Positions 48,207 to 57,300 of a DNA stretch of 64,000 nt are shown here, piece by piece. The stretch covers positions 62,001 to 126,000 of the forward strand of contig JAQYCQ010000019.1 of the NCBI GenBank assembly GCA_028724585.1. Direction: 5' to 3'. A program made the translations under genes and the position numbers. Source of the DNA: Bacillota bacterium (GTDB lineage: Bacteria > Bacillota > Clostridia > Peptostreptococcales > Anaerovoracaceae). Numbering within the stretch: position 1 is the stretch's first letter; the number at the start of each line of letters is the position of its first letter. The notes below the pieces were generated by a model. That model was not told the origin of the DNA. It was given only the letters and a program-made list of their open reading frames with translations, and ran no database searches.

Positions 48207-48240
48207 GCGCTATAGATCGTACGATCTGTGGCGCTTTTTT
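48207..48240 (+). terminator. Leader terminator ahead of glnN
   Basis: GCGCTATAGATC / GATCTGTGGCGC 12-bp stem (two G-U pairs), GTAC loop, then TTTTTT. It starts about 14 nt after the predicted transcription start and 110 bp before glnN, so it must be bypassed for glnN to be expressed from this promoter. Confidence 0.85.
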
Positions 48241-48350
48241 ATTTTGATCATCAAATCGGATTGTATCCCGGCTGACCGGCCGGCGACAGTTGGATTTAGA
48301 TAATAAGCCTCAAATGAAATTAAATGTATCTTTGTGAAAGGAGCATACTT

Positions 48351-50438
48351 ATGGAAAAGGTAAATGAGATCTTCGGCAGTATGGTATTCAACGACGCTGT
48401 CATGAGAGAACGCCTTCCAAAACAGACTTACAAGGCTCTCAAGGAGTCTATCGAGACTAACAAGGAACTGACTATGGATGTGGCGAATGTCATCGCCGCG
48501 GAGATGAAGAACTGGGCTATCGAAAACGGCGCTACACACTTCGCTCACTGGTTCCTGCCTCTGTCAGGCGTAAACGCTGAGAAACACGATGCCTTCATTT
48601 CACCTGTAGGCGACGGCACAGTCATCATGGACTTCTCAGGCAAAGAACTTATCAAAGGCGAGCCGGACGGCTCCAGCTTCCCTTCAGGCGGCATCAGAGC
48701 CACTTTCGAAGCAAGGGGCTATACTAACTGGGATCCGACTTCATACGCTTTCATCAAGGAAAAGACTTTATGCATACCTACAGCTTTCGCAGCTTACGGC
48801 GGCGAAGCTCTGGACCAGAAGACTCCTCTCCTGAGATCTATGGACGAGATCAACAAGCAGGCTATGAGGATCATGAAGATCTTCGGCATGGATGATGTAA
48901 AGAAAGTCATCACTTCTGTAGGAGCTGAACAGGAATACTTCCTCGTAAACAAAGACGCATATTTAAAGAGGCCTGACCTTATCTACACAGGCAGGACGCT
49001 CTTCGGCGCTAAGCCTCCTAAGAGACAGGAACTCGATGACCATTATTTCGGCGCTATCAACCCGAGGGTCAAGGAATTCATGGAAGACCTGGACACAGAG
49101 CTCTGGAAGCTGGGCATCCCATCCAAGACAGAGCACAACGAGGTGGCACCGGCTCAGCACGAGATGGCACCTATTTATTCAGAGACAAATGTGGCACTCG
49201 ACCAGAACCAGCTCAGCATGGAATTCATGAGGAAGATCGCCCGCAGACACGGTATGGTATGCCTGCTCCACGAGAAACCTTTCGCAGGAGTCAACGGCTC
49301 AGGCAAGCACGTAAACTGGTCTATTTCAACTGATACAGGGGTCAATCTCCTCGATCCGGGCGACAACCCTAAGAAGAACATGATCTTCATGCTCATGCTG
49401 ATCGCGGTCATCCAGGCAGTAGACGATTATCAGGATCTGCTCAGATGCTCTGTAGCATCTGCCGGCAACGACCACAGACTCGGCGGAAACGAAGCTCCTC
49501 CTGCTATCATGTCCATCTTCCTCGGCGACGAGATCGGCTATGTAGTAGACAAGATCATCGCAGGCGAAGAGATCCATATGGACAAGAGCGGCCTGTTCGC
49601 GCTCGGAGCTCACGTTCTCCCTTCATTCAAGAAGGATTCCACAGACAGGAACAGAACTTCCCCGTTCGCCTTCACAGGCAACAAGTTCGAATTCAGAATG
49701 CCTGGTTCAGAGCAGTCCATCGGCGACATATGCTGCGTCCTCAACACTATCGTAGCAGAATCGCTGGAGCAGTACGCTGACAAGCTCGAGGGTACTAACG
49801 ACCTGGCAGGCGACCTCAGGAAGCTGACTAAGGATGTCCTTACAAAACACCAGAGGATCATCTACAACGGCGACAACTACACTGAAGAATGGGTAGCGAT
49901 CGCTGAGAAGAGAGGCCTCCTCAACCTGACAAGCACAGCGGATGCCGTTAAGGAATCCTGCAATAAAAAGAACATAGAGCTCTACAAGAAGCACGGCATC
50001 TTCACAGAGACAGAGATTCGCGCGAGATTCGAGGTACAGCTCGAGAATTACGCTAAGATGATCAACATCGAAGCTCTGACAATGATAGACATGGCCCGCA
50101 AGTTCATAGCACCGGCCGTAAGCGCTTACAGCGCAGACCTCGCTGAGACTGCCATATCCAAGAAGGATCTGGGAGTAAACGCAAACGCTGAACTCAAGAC
50201 CCTCAACAGGATCTCAGACCTTGCTGAAGTACTCGGCGAGAAGATAGATCTTCTTGAAGAAGCTGTAGTAAAGGCAGGCGACTTCGATACAGTAGAATCA
50301 GCCTCATACTTCCACGACAGCGTCATCCCTAAGATGACAGAGCTCAGGCTCGTAGCAGACGAGCTCGAAACACTGACATGCAAAGAATACTGGCCGTTCT
50401 CAAGCTACGGCGACCTGCTGTTCAGCGTTCAGTCATAA
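48351..50438 (+). CDS. glnN: Glutamine synthetase, type III
   Basis: 695 aa, the GSIII size (types I and II are about 450 and 350). The N-terminus has GSIII features (FGSMVFNDAVMRERLPK, THFAHWFLPLSGVNAEKHDAF); the catalytic region shows EQEYFLV, NEVAPAQHEMAP and NGSGKHVNWS. It makes glutamine from glutamate and ammonia. The ATG at 48351 has AAAGGAG 11 nt upstream and is preferred over one nine codons earlier. Control is probably by antitermination at the leader terminator; the ANTAR protein at 39610 is the natural candidate, though no dual-hairpin motif was found. Confidence 0.96.
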   Translation: MEKVNEIFGSMVFNDAVMRERLPKQTYKALKESIETNKELTMDVANVIAAEMKNWAIENGATHFAHWFLPLSGVNAEKHDAFISPVGDGTVIMDFSGKELIKGEPDGSSFPSGGIRATFEARGYTNWDPTSYAFIKEKTLCIPTAFAAYGGEALDQKTPLLRSMDEINKQAMRIMKIFGMDDVKKVITSVGAEQEYFLVNKDAYLKRPDLIYTGRTLFGAKPPKRQELDDHYFGAINPRVKEFMEDLDTELWKLGIPSKTEHNEVAPAQHEMAPIYSETNVALDQNQLSMEFMRKIARRHGMVCLLHEKPFAGVNGSGKHVNWSISTDTGVNLLDPGDNPKKNMIFMLMLIAVIQAVDDYQDLLRCSVASAGNDHRLGGNEAPPAIMSIFLGDEIGYVVDKIIAGEEIHMDKSGLFALGAHVLPSFKKDSTDRNRTSPFAFTGNKFEFRMPGSEQSIGDICCVLNTIVAESLEQYADKLEGTNDLAGDLRKLTKDVLTKHQRIIYNGDNYTEEWVAIAEKRGLLNLTSTADAVKESCNKKNIELYKKHGIFTETEIRARFEVQLENYAKMINIEALTMIDMARKFIAPAVSAYSADLAETAISKKDLGVNANAELKTLNRISDLAEVLGEKIDLLEEAVVKAGDFDTVESASYFHDSVIPKMTELRLVADELETLTCKEYWPFSSYGDLLFSVQS

Positions 50439-50479
50439 TAAAGCCCAAAAGGTTATACAACTAATATATGCACACACAA

Positions 50480-50560
50480 GGAGAATCCGTTCCATGCTGC
50501 CGTCCGGGCAGCATGGCGCTGGAAGCTCCGCATACCGCTCAGCCATAGCGGTCAATCTCC
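50480..50560 (+). ncRNA. Candidate structured RNA (three-way junction) after glnN
   Basis: GGAGA (50480-50484) pairs with TCTCC (50556-50560). Inside are CCATGCTGCC/GGCAGCATGG with a 5-nt loop (10 bp) and ACCGCT/AGCGGT (6 bp). Junction strands are 7, 17 and 3 nt. More GC-rich stems follow, then a terminator at 50681. No known riboswitch or sRNA family was recognised. It may be the 3' UTR of glnN or a separate RNA. Confidence 0.45.
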
Positions 50561-50680
50561 AGTAAGTATTTCCTTTACATATACTTAATTTCATTTGCGG
50601 GCCGTTCGGCCGGCGCCGGTTTCGGCTCCGGCCGGGCGATCTGTAAATCAAAACGACCATTCAAAGCAATTCTATTCCTG

Positions 50681-50707
50681 AAAGCCGCATTTCCGATGCG
50701 GCTTTTT
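50681..50707 (+). terminator. Terminator after glnN
   Basis: AAAGCCGCAT / ATGCGGCTTT 10-bp stem, 5-nt loop, five T. Confidence 0.92.
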
Positions 50708-50726
50708 CCATGCCCTGAATAACGGA

Positions 50727-50754
50727 TTGCCGCGTGCGGCTCTTCTGATATAAT
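50727..50754 (+). promoter_or_regulatory. Promoter of the SdpI-like pair
   Basis: TTGCCG (50727-50732) and TATAAT (50749-50754) with TG one base upstream (extended -10), 16-bp spacing, 22 bp before the start codon. Confidence 0.8.
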
Positions 50755-50776
50755 GGGTTATCAGGAGGTAGAAGGT

Positions 50777-51394
50777 ATGAATATTCCAATGGCGCTGGTG
50801 AGCCTCATAGTGCCTTTCATATATATTTTCGGAGGGATACTGACCCTTACGCACCCGCCCGAGTACGGCAGCAGCAGACCGGCTTACAGGACGGAATACG
50901 CTAAAAAGAGCCGCAGGACCTGGGATTACGCTAATCACAGCTTCAGCGTTGTATGTATCTTTATGGGGATATATCTGGCCGCTTTTACAGGCCTGGTAGA
51001 CGCTATACTGAGAAAGTTCCCGGCAGGCTTTGCCTGGGCAGCGACCGTCGCGCTCATCATAGTACAGATAGTCCTGGTGCTCCTGCCGAGAGGCTATGTC
51101 GAAAAGAACCTCAAGTTCCTTTATGACGAAAATGGGGAGGAAAGATTCCCGGATGATATAGATGTTAAAGAAGAGGAAGATGATGGCTGGGAAGACTGGG
51201 ACACCTGGGTAGGCGCTAAAGAAAAGGACAAAGAAGACGGATGGCTGGACTGGGACGAATGGCTTAAGCAGCGCGATAAGGAGCTGGATGAAGAGAGAGC
51301 CAGGAAAAAAGCCGCTGAGGAAGGTGAAACTGCCGCAGCCGAAGATGGAGAAGACAGCAGTTCTGACAGGGATGGCAGGGAGGAAGGAAAATGA
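50777..51394 (+). CDS. SdpI-family membrane protein with acidic Trp-rich tail
   Basis: 205 aa. Three hydrophobic segments (about 4-24, 57-77, 85-105). Between the first two is AYRTEYAKKSRRTWDYANHS, matching the SdpI family pattern (GYRT...W..AN). The cytoplasmic C-terminal half is very acidic with a repeated W-x-x-W-D motif (GWEDWDTWV and GWLDWDEWL). SdpI in Bacillus gives immunity to the SdpC toxin; here no toxin gene is near. The ATG at 50777 follows AGGAGG. It overlaps the next gene by 4 bp. Confidence 0.78.
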   Translation: MNIPMALVSLIVPFIYIFGGILTLTHPPEYGSSRPAYRTEYAKKSRRTWDYANHSFSVVCIFMGIYLAAFTGLVDAILRKFPAGFAWAATVALIIVQIVLVLLPRGYVEKNLKFLYDENGEERFPDDIDVKEEEDDGWEDWDTWVGAKEKDKEDGWLDWDEWLKQRDKELDEERARKKAAEEGETAAAEDGEDSSSDRDGREEGK

Positions 51395-51906
51395 TAGTAT
51401 TGCAGTTGATATTGAGCCTGATCATACCGGCTGTATTGATAGTCGGCGGGCGCAGATATATAAAAGACCAGCCGGCTTATGGAGAAAAAAGGTTTCTCAG
51501 ATTTCACTCGAAAAGAGCCGCGGCTTCGGAAGAGGCCTGGCACTTTGTAAATAACCTGTACGCGCACATGCTGTACGGGTCGGGACTCAGCATCGGCGGG
51601 GTGACGGTAATATTTTTCCTGGTGGCATCCCATTATGTGACTCACAGGTGGATACTCTGCATTTCACTCATGATCGTACAGATCGTTGGCAGCATCGTGC
51701 TCCCGGCTCTCACAGCGTATTTTATGCTTCGACGCATGTACGACAAGGACGGGCTTCCGACGGAGCCGGATCCGGATGATGAAGAGGAGCAGGAAGAAAA
51801 TGCCATAGCCGCTGAAGGGATTGAAGTCACACAGGAAGATCCTGACAGTGACGATGCGGATGACTTGAAAGAGGAAATCGTTGATGAAGACAAGGATCAG
51901 GAATAA
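51391..51906 (+). CDS. Second SdpI-like membrane protein
   Basis: 171 aa. N-terminal TM (about 3-22), then AYGEKRFLRFHSKRAAASEEAWHFVNN in the place of the SdpI motif, two further TMs (about 69-90 and 95-115), and an acidic tail (DDEEEQEENAIAAEG, DSDDADDLKEEIVDED). The layout mirrors the upstream gene with which it overlaps (ATGA), so the two likely form a heteromer or arose by duplication. The SdpI match is weaker than for its partner. Function unknown. Confidence 0.65.
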   Translation: MIVLQLILSLIIPAVLIVGGRRYIKDQPAYGEKRFLRFHSKRAAASEEAWHFVNNLYAHMLYGSGLSIGGVTVIFFLVASHYVTHRWILCISLMIVQIVGSIVLPALTAYFMLRRMYDKDGLPTEPDPDDEEEQEENAIAAEGIEVTQEDPDSDDADDLKEEIVDEDKDQE

Positions 51907-51957
51907 AAGTGAATACAAATAAATATATATTTTTACAGAAAATATGAAACTCTGAGG

Positions 51958-51978
51958 CGGCGCGAGAGCGCCGTTTTT
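51958..51978 (+). terminator. Terminator after the SdpI-like pair
   Basis: CGGCGC-GAGA-GCGCCG: a 6-bp GC stem capped by a GNRA tetraloop, then TTTTT. Confidence 0.9.
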
Positions 51979-52066
51979 ACTTTTTACGATCAACTTTATC
52001 AGAACGTAAATAAAATCGCTTAAAATGGAGATCAGAGCTTATCACAGGCTTTTGCCGGTCTGTGGC

Positions 52067-52081
52067 TTCCGCGGAGCGGTA
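52067..52081. repeat. Mini-hairpin, GGA triloop (one mismatch)
   Basis: TTCCGC-GGA-GCGGTA; one mismatch in the 6-bp stem. Directly before the perfect copy at 52083. Confidence 0.45.
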
Positions 52082-52082
52082 T

Positions 52083-52097
52083 GTGAGCGGAGCTCAC
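52083..52097. repeat. Mini-hairpin, GGA triloop
   Basis: GTGAGC-GGA-GCTCAC, third identical copy (others at 2649 and 15461). Confidence 0.75.
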
Positions 52098-52137
52098 GGT
52101 ATCGGCAGGCGCTTTTGTACTCTTTTTATTTTTCTCA

Positions 52138-52166
52138 TTGATTTAGACCTGTCGATTTTATATAAT
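52138..52166 (+). promoter_or_regulatory. Promoter of the gat operon
   Basis: TTGATT (52138-52143) and TATAAT (52161-52166), 17-bp spacing. Confidence 0.85.
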
Positions 52167-52400
52167 ACAAGTTAATCATGTTCAATGATTGTAATTTATT
52201 CCGCAGTTATTTACATATTAATATCATAAAGCTATGACCGGGAGGAGTAGCCGGAGAAGCGCAGTAAAAGGGAACGGCATCGTGACTGAAAGTGCCGTCT
52301 GGACAGCTGCCGGTGAATAACACCCGAGAGCCTGTTCTTCGAAACCGTTTCGGCGGCGGGTAGGGGAACACGTCTGACGCGCGTTACTGTGTCGAGAGAG

Positions 52401-52415
52401 GACGCCTCCGGCGTC
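52401..52415 (+). repeat. Mini-hairpin, TCC triloop, inside the T-box
   Basis: GACGCC-TCC-GGCGTC, perfect; it occupies the stem III position just before the T-box core. Confidence 0.7.
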
Positions 52416-52449
52416 AATGCGGGTGGTACCGCGGTTATGTGATTAATCG

Positions 52450-52486
52450 TCCCTGCAGCTGTATATGCTGCGGGGATTTTTTATTT
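52450..52486 (+). terminator. T-box terminator ahead of gatC
   Basis: TCCCTGCAGC / GCTGCGGGGA 10-bp stem (one G-U) with a 7-nt loop, then TTTTTTATTT, running up to the gatC ribosome-binding site. Confidence 0.92.
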
Positions 52487-52498
52487 GGAGGAATTGCA

Positions 52499-52786
52499 AT
52501 GCAGATTAATGAAGATCTGATCGGATACCTCGGGGATCTTTCAAGGCTCTACCTCAGCGATGACGAGAAGAAGAGCATGGAATCCGATCTCACGGATATC
52601 CTCAATTATGTAGACAAGCTCAGTGAGCTCGATACTGCCGGCATGCCGGAGATGTCTCATCCTTTCGAGGATGTGAACAGCTTCCGCGAGGACGAGGTCG
52701 TGAACCACGACGACAGGGAGAGACTGCTGGCTAACGCGCCGGAGAAGCGCGGTTCGTATTTCAAGGTATTTAAGACTGTTGAGTAG
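52499..52786 (+). CDS. gatC: Asp/Glu-tRNA amidotransferase subunit C
   Basis: 95 aa. It shows the GatC pattern: LIGYLGDLSRLYLSDDEKKSM, then ILNYVDKLSELDTAGMPEMSHPF and the C-terminal NAPEKRGSYFKVFKTVE. It stabilises GatA on GatB. The ATG at 52499 follows GGAGG; an upstream in-frame ATG lies in the terminator and is rejected. First gene of the operon. Confidence 0.96.
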   Translation: MQINEDLIGYLGDLSRLYLSDDEKKSMESDLTDILNYVDKLSELDTAGMPEMSHPFEDVNSFREDEVVNHDDRERLLANAPEKRGSYFKVFKTVE

Positions 52787-52795
52787 GGAGAGGAC

Positions 52796-54337
52796 ATGGA
52801 AATAAGAGATCTGACTGCCCTCGAGCTCGGGCAGAAGATAAAGAGCGGCGAGATAAAGGTCAGGGAGGCTGCTGAGGCTTACCTGGACGCCGTAGAAGAA
52901 AAAGACGAAAAAGTAAACGCGTATATCACTGTTACTAAAGAAGACGCGCTGGCGAGAGCCGATGAGGTTCAGGAGATCCTGGACAAGGGCGGCTTCGAGG
53001 GAAGCAGGCTGGCAGGAGTGCCTGTCGCTGTAAAGGACAATCTCTGCACAGAGGGCGTTCTCACAAGCGCGGCTTCACATATCCTGGACAACTTCGTTCC
53101 CCCTTACAGCGCGACTGCTGTGATGAAGACAAAGGAAGCCGGCGCTGTAATGCTGGGCAAGGCAAATATGGACGAGTTCGCCATGGGCGGCTCGACGGAG
53201 ACTTCCTTCTTCGGAGCCTGCGGCAATCCTTGGGATACTTCAAGGGTTCCGGGCGGTTCTTCAGGCGGAAGCGCCGCGGCTGTAGCGGCCGGTATGGCTC
53301 CTTACGCTCTTGGCTCTGATACAGGCGGTTCCATCAGGCAGCCGGCTGCTTTCACAGGATTGACAGGCATAAAGCCGACCTACGGCAGTGTTTCACGATA
53401 CGGCCTTCTGGCCTACGCTTCGTCACTTGACCAGATAGGACCTATCGCTCACGATGTCAAGGACGCGGCTGCTGTACTCGAGATGATCTCGGGAAAGGAC
53501 GACAGAGACAGCACTTCCATCATCGATAGTCCGTTCGATTTCAGCGCTTCCATCGCTGATCCTGACGATCCTTCAGCGTCTGTCAAAGGCATGAAGATCG
53601 GCCTTCCGTCCAACTGCTTCGGCAAGGGACTCGATCCGGAGATCGACAAGGCTATAAAGGACGCGGCTAAGCTTCTGGAGAGCGAAGGTGCCATAGTGGA
53701 GGAATTCGAGCTTCCTAACCTGGACTACGCGGTTCCGGCTTATTACATCATCGCCTGCGCGGAGGCCTGCTCCAACCTGTCACGTTATGACGGCATCAAG
53801 TACGGCCTGAGGACCAAAAAGGCAGAGGATATCATCGAGACTTACTATAAATCAAGGAGCGAGGGCTTCGGCACAGAGGTCAAACGCAGGATCATGCTCG
53901 GCTCCTTCGTGCTGAGCTCCGGCTACTTCGACGCTTACTACAAGAAAGCCCTGCAGGTAAGGGGACTCATAAAGAGATCCTTCGACGACGCGTTCAAGAA
54001 GTACGATATGATCGTCAGCCCGGTCAGCCCGACTACGGCTTACAAGATCGGCGGTCAGATCAGCGATCCTGTCGCTATGTACATGGCCGATATCTATACG
54101 GTATCTATAAACCTTACAGGCGTTCCTTCTATCTCGCTCCCTTGCGGATTCAGCTCGGAAGGACTTCCTATCGGCATGCAGCTGATAGGAGATTCCTTCT
54201 CGGAGGATAAGCTGATAAAGGTTTCATCGGCTTATCAGGAACTCACAGATCACCATAAGCAGAGACCTGCTGTGTTCGTTAAAGGCGGAGCAGACAGCCT
54301 TCCTGTACTCAAGAAAGAAAGGAGCGTGGAAGAATAA
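52796..54337 (+). CDS. gatA: Asp/Glu-tRNA amidotransferase subunit A
   Basis: 513 aa amidase-signature enzyme. Catalytic Lys in GVPVAVKDNLCTEGV, the Gly/Ser-rich signature SRVPGGSSGGSAAAVAAGMAPYALGSDTGGS (shown by its key parts) with both serines, and a C-terminal GLPIGMQLIG. It releases ammonia from glutamine for GatB. Its stop overlaps the next start by one base, so production with GatB is coupled. Confidence 0.97.
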   Translation: MEIRDLTALELGQKIKSGEIKVREAAEAYLDAVEEKDEKVNAYITVTKEDALARADEVQEILDKGGFEGSRLAGVPVAVKDNLCTEGVLTSAASHILDNFVPPYSATAVMKTKEAGAVMLGKANMDEFAMGGSTETSFFGACGNPWDTSRVPGGSSGGSAAAVAAGMAPYALGSDTGGSIRQPAAFTGLTGIKPTYGSVSRYGLLAYASSLDQIGPIAHDVKDAAAVLEMISGKDDRDSTSIIDSPFDFSASIADPDDPSASVKGMKIGLPSNCFGKGLDPEIDKAIKDAAKLLESEGAIVEEFELPNLDYAVPAYYIIACAEACSNLSRYDGIKYGLRTKKAEDIIETYYKSRSEGFGTEVKRRIMLGSFVLSSGYFDAYYKKALQVRGLIKRSFDDAFKKYDMIVSPVSPTTAYKIGGQISDPVAMYMADIYTVSINLTGVPSISLPCGFSSEGLPIGMQLIGDSFSEDKLIKVSSAYQELTDHHKQRPAVFVKGGADSLPVLKKERSVEE

Positions 54338-57300
54338 TGGAATATGAAGTAGTCATGGGACTGGAAGTCCATGTAGAGCTCTCCACAAAGACCAAGATCT
54401 TCTGCGGATGCTCCACAGAGTTCGGCGGCGAGCCTAACTCACATACATGCCCTGTCTGCATGGGTATGCCGGGATCCCTTCCGGTACTCAATAAGGGAGT
54501 TGTAGACCGCGCTATTAAGACCGGCCTGGCTTTCCACTGCGATATCCAGTACTCCAACATGTTCGACAGGAAGAACTATTTCTATCCTGACCTTCCTAAG
54601 GATTATCAGATCTCGCAGCTGTATCATCCTATCTGTCTCAACGGATACATCGAGATCGAGAATCCGGCTCCGGGACAGGATCTGGACGAGTACGGAATGA
54701 TCCGCGACAAGGGCGCCTATGCCGCTGACGGAACGGGCAACTCAGAGATAAAATCAACTAAGCTTACTCCGGCTCCGGAGGGTGTAAAGCGTATCAGGCT
54801 CCACGAGATCCACATGGAAGAGGATGCCGGCAAGCTGGTTCATGAAGCTGCCGCTACTATGATCGACTACAACAGATGCGGAGTCCCTCTGCTGGAGATA
54901 GTTTCCGAGCCTGACTTCAGAAGCGCTGACGAAGTAGTAGAGTACCTCGAGAAGATCCGTGAGATGCTGGTATATATGAACGTATCGGACTGCAAGATGG
55001 AAGAGGGCTCTATGAGAGCCGATGTAAACCTCTCGGTACGTCCTAAGGGCTCGGACAAGTTCGGCACAAGGACAGAGATGAAGAACATCAACTCCCTCAA
55101 GTCCATAAAGAATGCCATAGAGTTCGAAGCTAAGCGCCAGATGGACATCCTCAACGCAGGCGGCACCATCAGCCAGGAAACACGCAGATGGGACGAGGAG
55201 AAGAGCGAGACTTTCGTGATGCGTTCCAAGGAGAACGCTCAGGATTACAGGTATTTCCCGGATCCTGACCTCGTGCCTGTAAAGATCACAGACCTCTGGG
55301 TCAAGAAGATGCAGGGAGAAATGCCTGAGCTTCCTCAGGACAAGCGCAGACGCTACACAGAGGATCTTGGGCTCACTGCTGAAACAGCACGTACTATCAC
55401 TTCGGAAAAGGCTCTGGCAGACCTGTTCGACCAGGCTTACGACATCTGTGGTTTCGCCCGCGACACAGCCAACACCATAACTGTAGACCTCATCGGCATC
55501 ATAAAGGAAGCCGGCGGAGAGCCAGCTGATATCGATATCGATCCGGCTAAGTTCGCCAAGATCATCGAGCTGGTCTCAGAAGAAAAGATCAACAGGAACG
55601 TCGGCCGCGACTTAGTCAAGGAGCTCTATCTCCACGGCACAGATCCTGAGCAGTACGTCAAGGAAAACGGCCTTATGATCGAGAACGATCTCTCGGTCAT
55701 CGGTTCCCTCATCGATGACGTACTCGCTGAATTCCCTCAGTCAGTAGCTGACTACAAGTCCGGCAAGAAAAAGGCCTTTGGATTCATGGTCGGCCAGGTG
55801 ATGAGGAGACTCAAAGGCAAAGGATCGCCTCGCGCGGTAAACGGACTCCTGAAGGAGAAGCTGGATGGAACTGCTTACGATCCGGAAAAAGCTGCTCTGG
55901 AAGAGAAGCTTAAAAAGGCCCAGAAGGCTGAAGAAGCAGCCCAGAAAGCCGCTGAGAGCGCTGATAAGGCTGTTTCACGTGAAACTTACCAGCCGCAGCT
56001 CACAGCTGCTGAGAAGGCTCTGCAGAGAGCTCAGGACGGCTCAGATGAAAAGGCTGAAGGTGAAGACCGTATCGCTTTCCAGCCTAACAGATACCGTACA
56101 CATACCTGCGGCGAGCTCAGGGAATCGAACATCGGCGAGCACGTTAAGGTTTCCGGATGGCTGCAGACTGTCCGCGACCACGGCGGCATAGTATTCCTCG
56201 ACCTCAGAGATTTCTACGGCGTAACTCAGATCGTCGTAAACGAAGATATGATCAGCGGCATCAGCAAGGAAACTGTAATAGAGGTCGAAGGCGATGTCAT
56301 AAGAAGAGACGAAGAGACCGTCAACCCTAACATCGCTACAGGTCTTGTAGAAGTAAAGGCAGAGAAGGTCACTGTACTCGGCCCTTGCAAGTCTTCGCTC
56401 CCGTTCGAGGTTGAAAGATCAAAGGAGACTCGTGAGGACGTAAGGCTCACGCACAGGTATCTGGACCTGAGAAACCCTGCTGTAAGGGACAATATGATCT
56501 TCAGATCCAAGGTCATCCAGTACCTGAGACACAAGATGGAAGACCTCGGCTTCCTGGAAGTCCAGACTCCTATCCTGGCAGCATCGTCGCCTGAAGGCGC
56601 CAGAGACTATCTGGTACCGAGCAGAAAGCACAAGGGCAAGTTCTACGCCCTTCCTCAGGCTCCTCAGCAGTTCAAGCAGCTGCTCATGGCCTCAGGCTTC
56701 GACAGGTACTTCCAGATCGCTCCTTGCTTCAGAGACGAGGACGCCAGACTTGACAGGTCGCCGGGCGAATTCTACCAGCTGGACTTCGAGATGGCCTTCG
56801 CTACACAGGAAGATGTATTTGCTGTAGCGGAGAAGGTAATGTACGATACATTTACTCACTTCTCAGATCTCCCTGTTTCTAAGCCGCCTTTCAGGAGGAT
56901 CACTTACAGGGACGCTATGCTGAAATACGGTTCAGATAAGCCGGATCTCAGAAACCCTCTGATCATCATCGACCTGAGCGACTTCTTCGCCAAGGTGGAC
57001 TTCGCTCCGTTCAGAGGCAGGATCGTAAGGGCTATCAGGGTTCCTGGCGCTATCAAGCAGTCAAAGTCATGGTTCAAGTCCATGGAAAAGTACGCTCTCA
57101 GCATAGGCATGAAGGGCCTCGGATATATCAGCGTCAAGGACGATATGACATACAAGGGACCTATAGACAAGTTCATGACTGACGAGCAGAAGGTCGAGAT
57201 CGCCAAGCTGGCTGAGCTGCAGCCGGGCGACGTTCTCTACTTCATCAGCGACGAGCCGGGTATGGTAGAGAAGTACGCCGGACAGATCAGAAACGAGGTC

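Larger units (their letters stand above)
47994..48350. other. aroE-glnN intergenic region
   Basis: Begins with two adjacent mini-hairpins, then an AT-rich stretch with TTTTAC/GTAAAA flanking the palindrome ACAGTACTGT (near 48098), a consensus promoter, an immediate intrinsic terminator and about 100 bp of leader to glnN. A second fold (AAATC near 48255 with GATTT near 48293, enclosing CCGGC/GCCGG) lies downstream of the terminator. Confidence 0.7.
52175..52486 (+). promoter_or_regulatory. T-box leader of gatCA-gatB/aspS (asparagine type)
   Basis: The T-box core GGGTGGTACCGCGG is at about 52421-52434. Stem I begins near 52232 and closes near 52325. At its 3' side the strand GTGAATAACACCC carries AAC followed by A, the usual purine after a specifier, so tRNA-Asn is the best guess. 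GAA and AAT also occur in the same strand. The Stem III position is taken by GACGCC-TCC-GGCGTC. Sensing of tRNA-Asn fits an operon that makes Asn-tRNA. Confidence 0.92.
51907..52498. other. Intergenic region before gatC
   Basis: Terminator of the SdpI-like pair, two mini-hairpins (52067, 52083), the gat promoter and the T-box leader. The part 51980-52060 shows nothing recognisable. Confidence 0.8.

Noticed and set aside
48193..48350. ANTAR dual-hairpin motif in the glnN leader
   Set aside because: Looked for two adjacent hairpins with six-base loops of A..G.. type; only the terminator and one loose fold were found.
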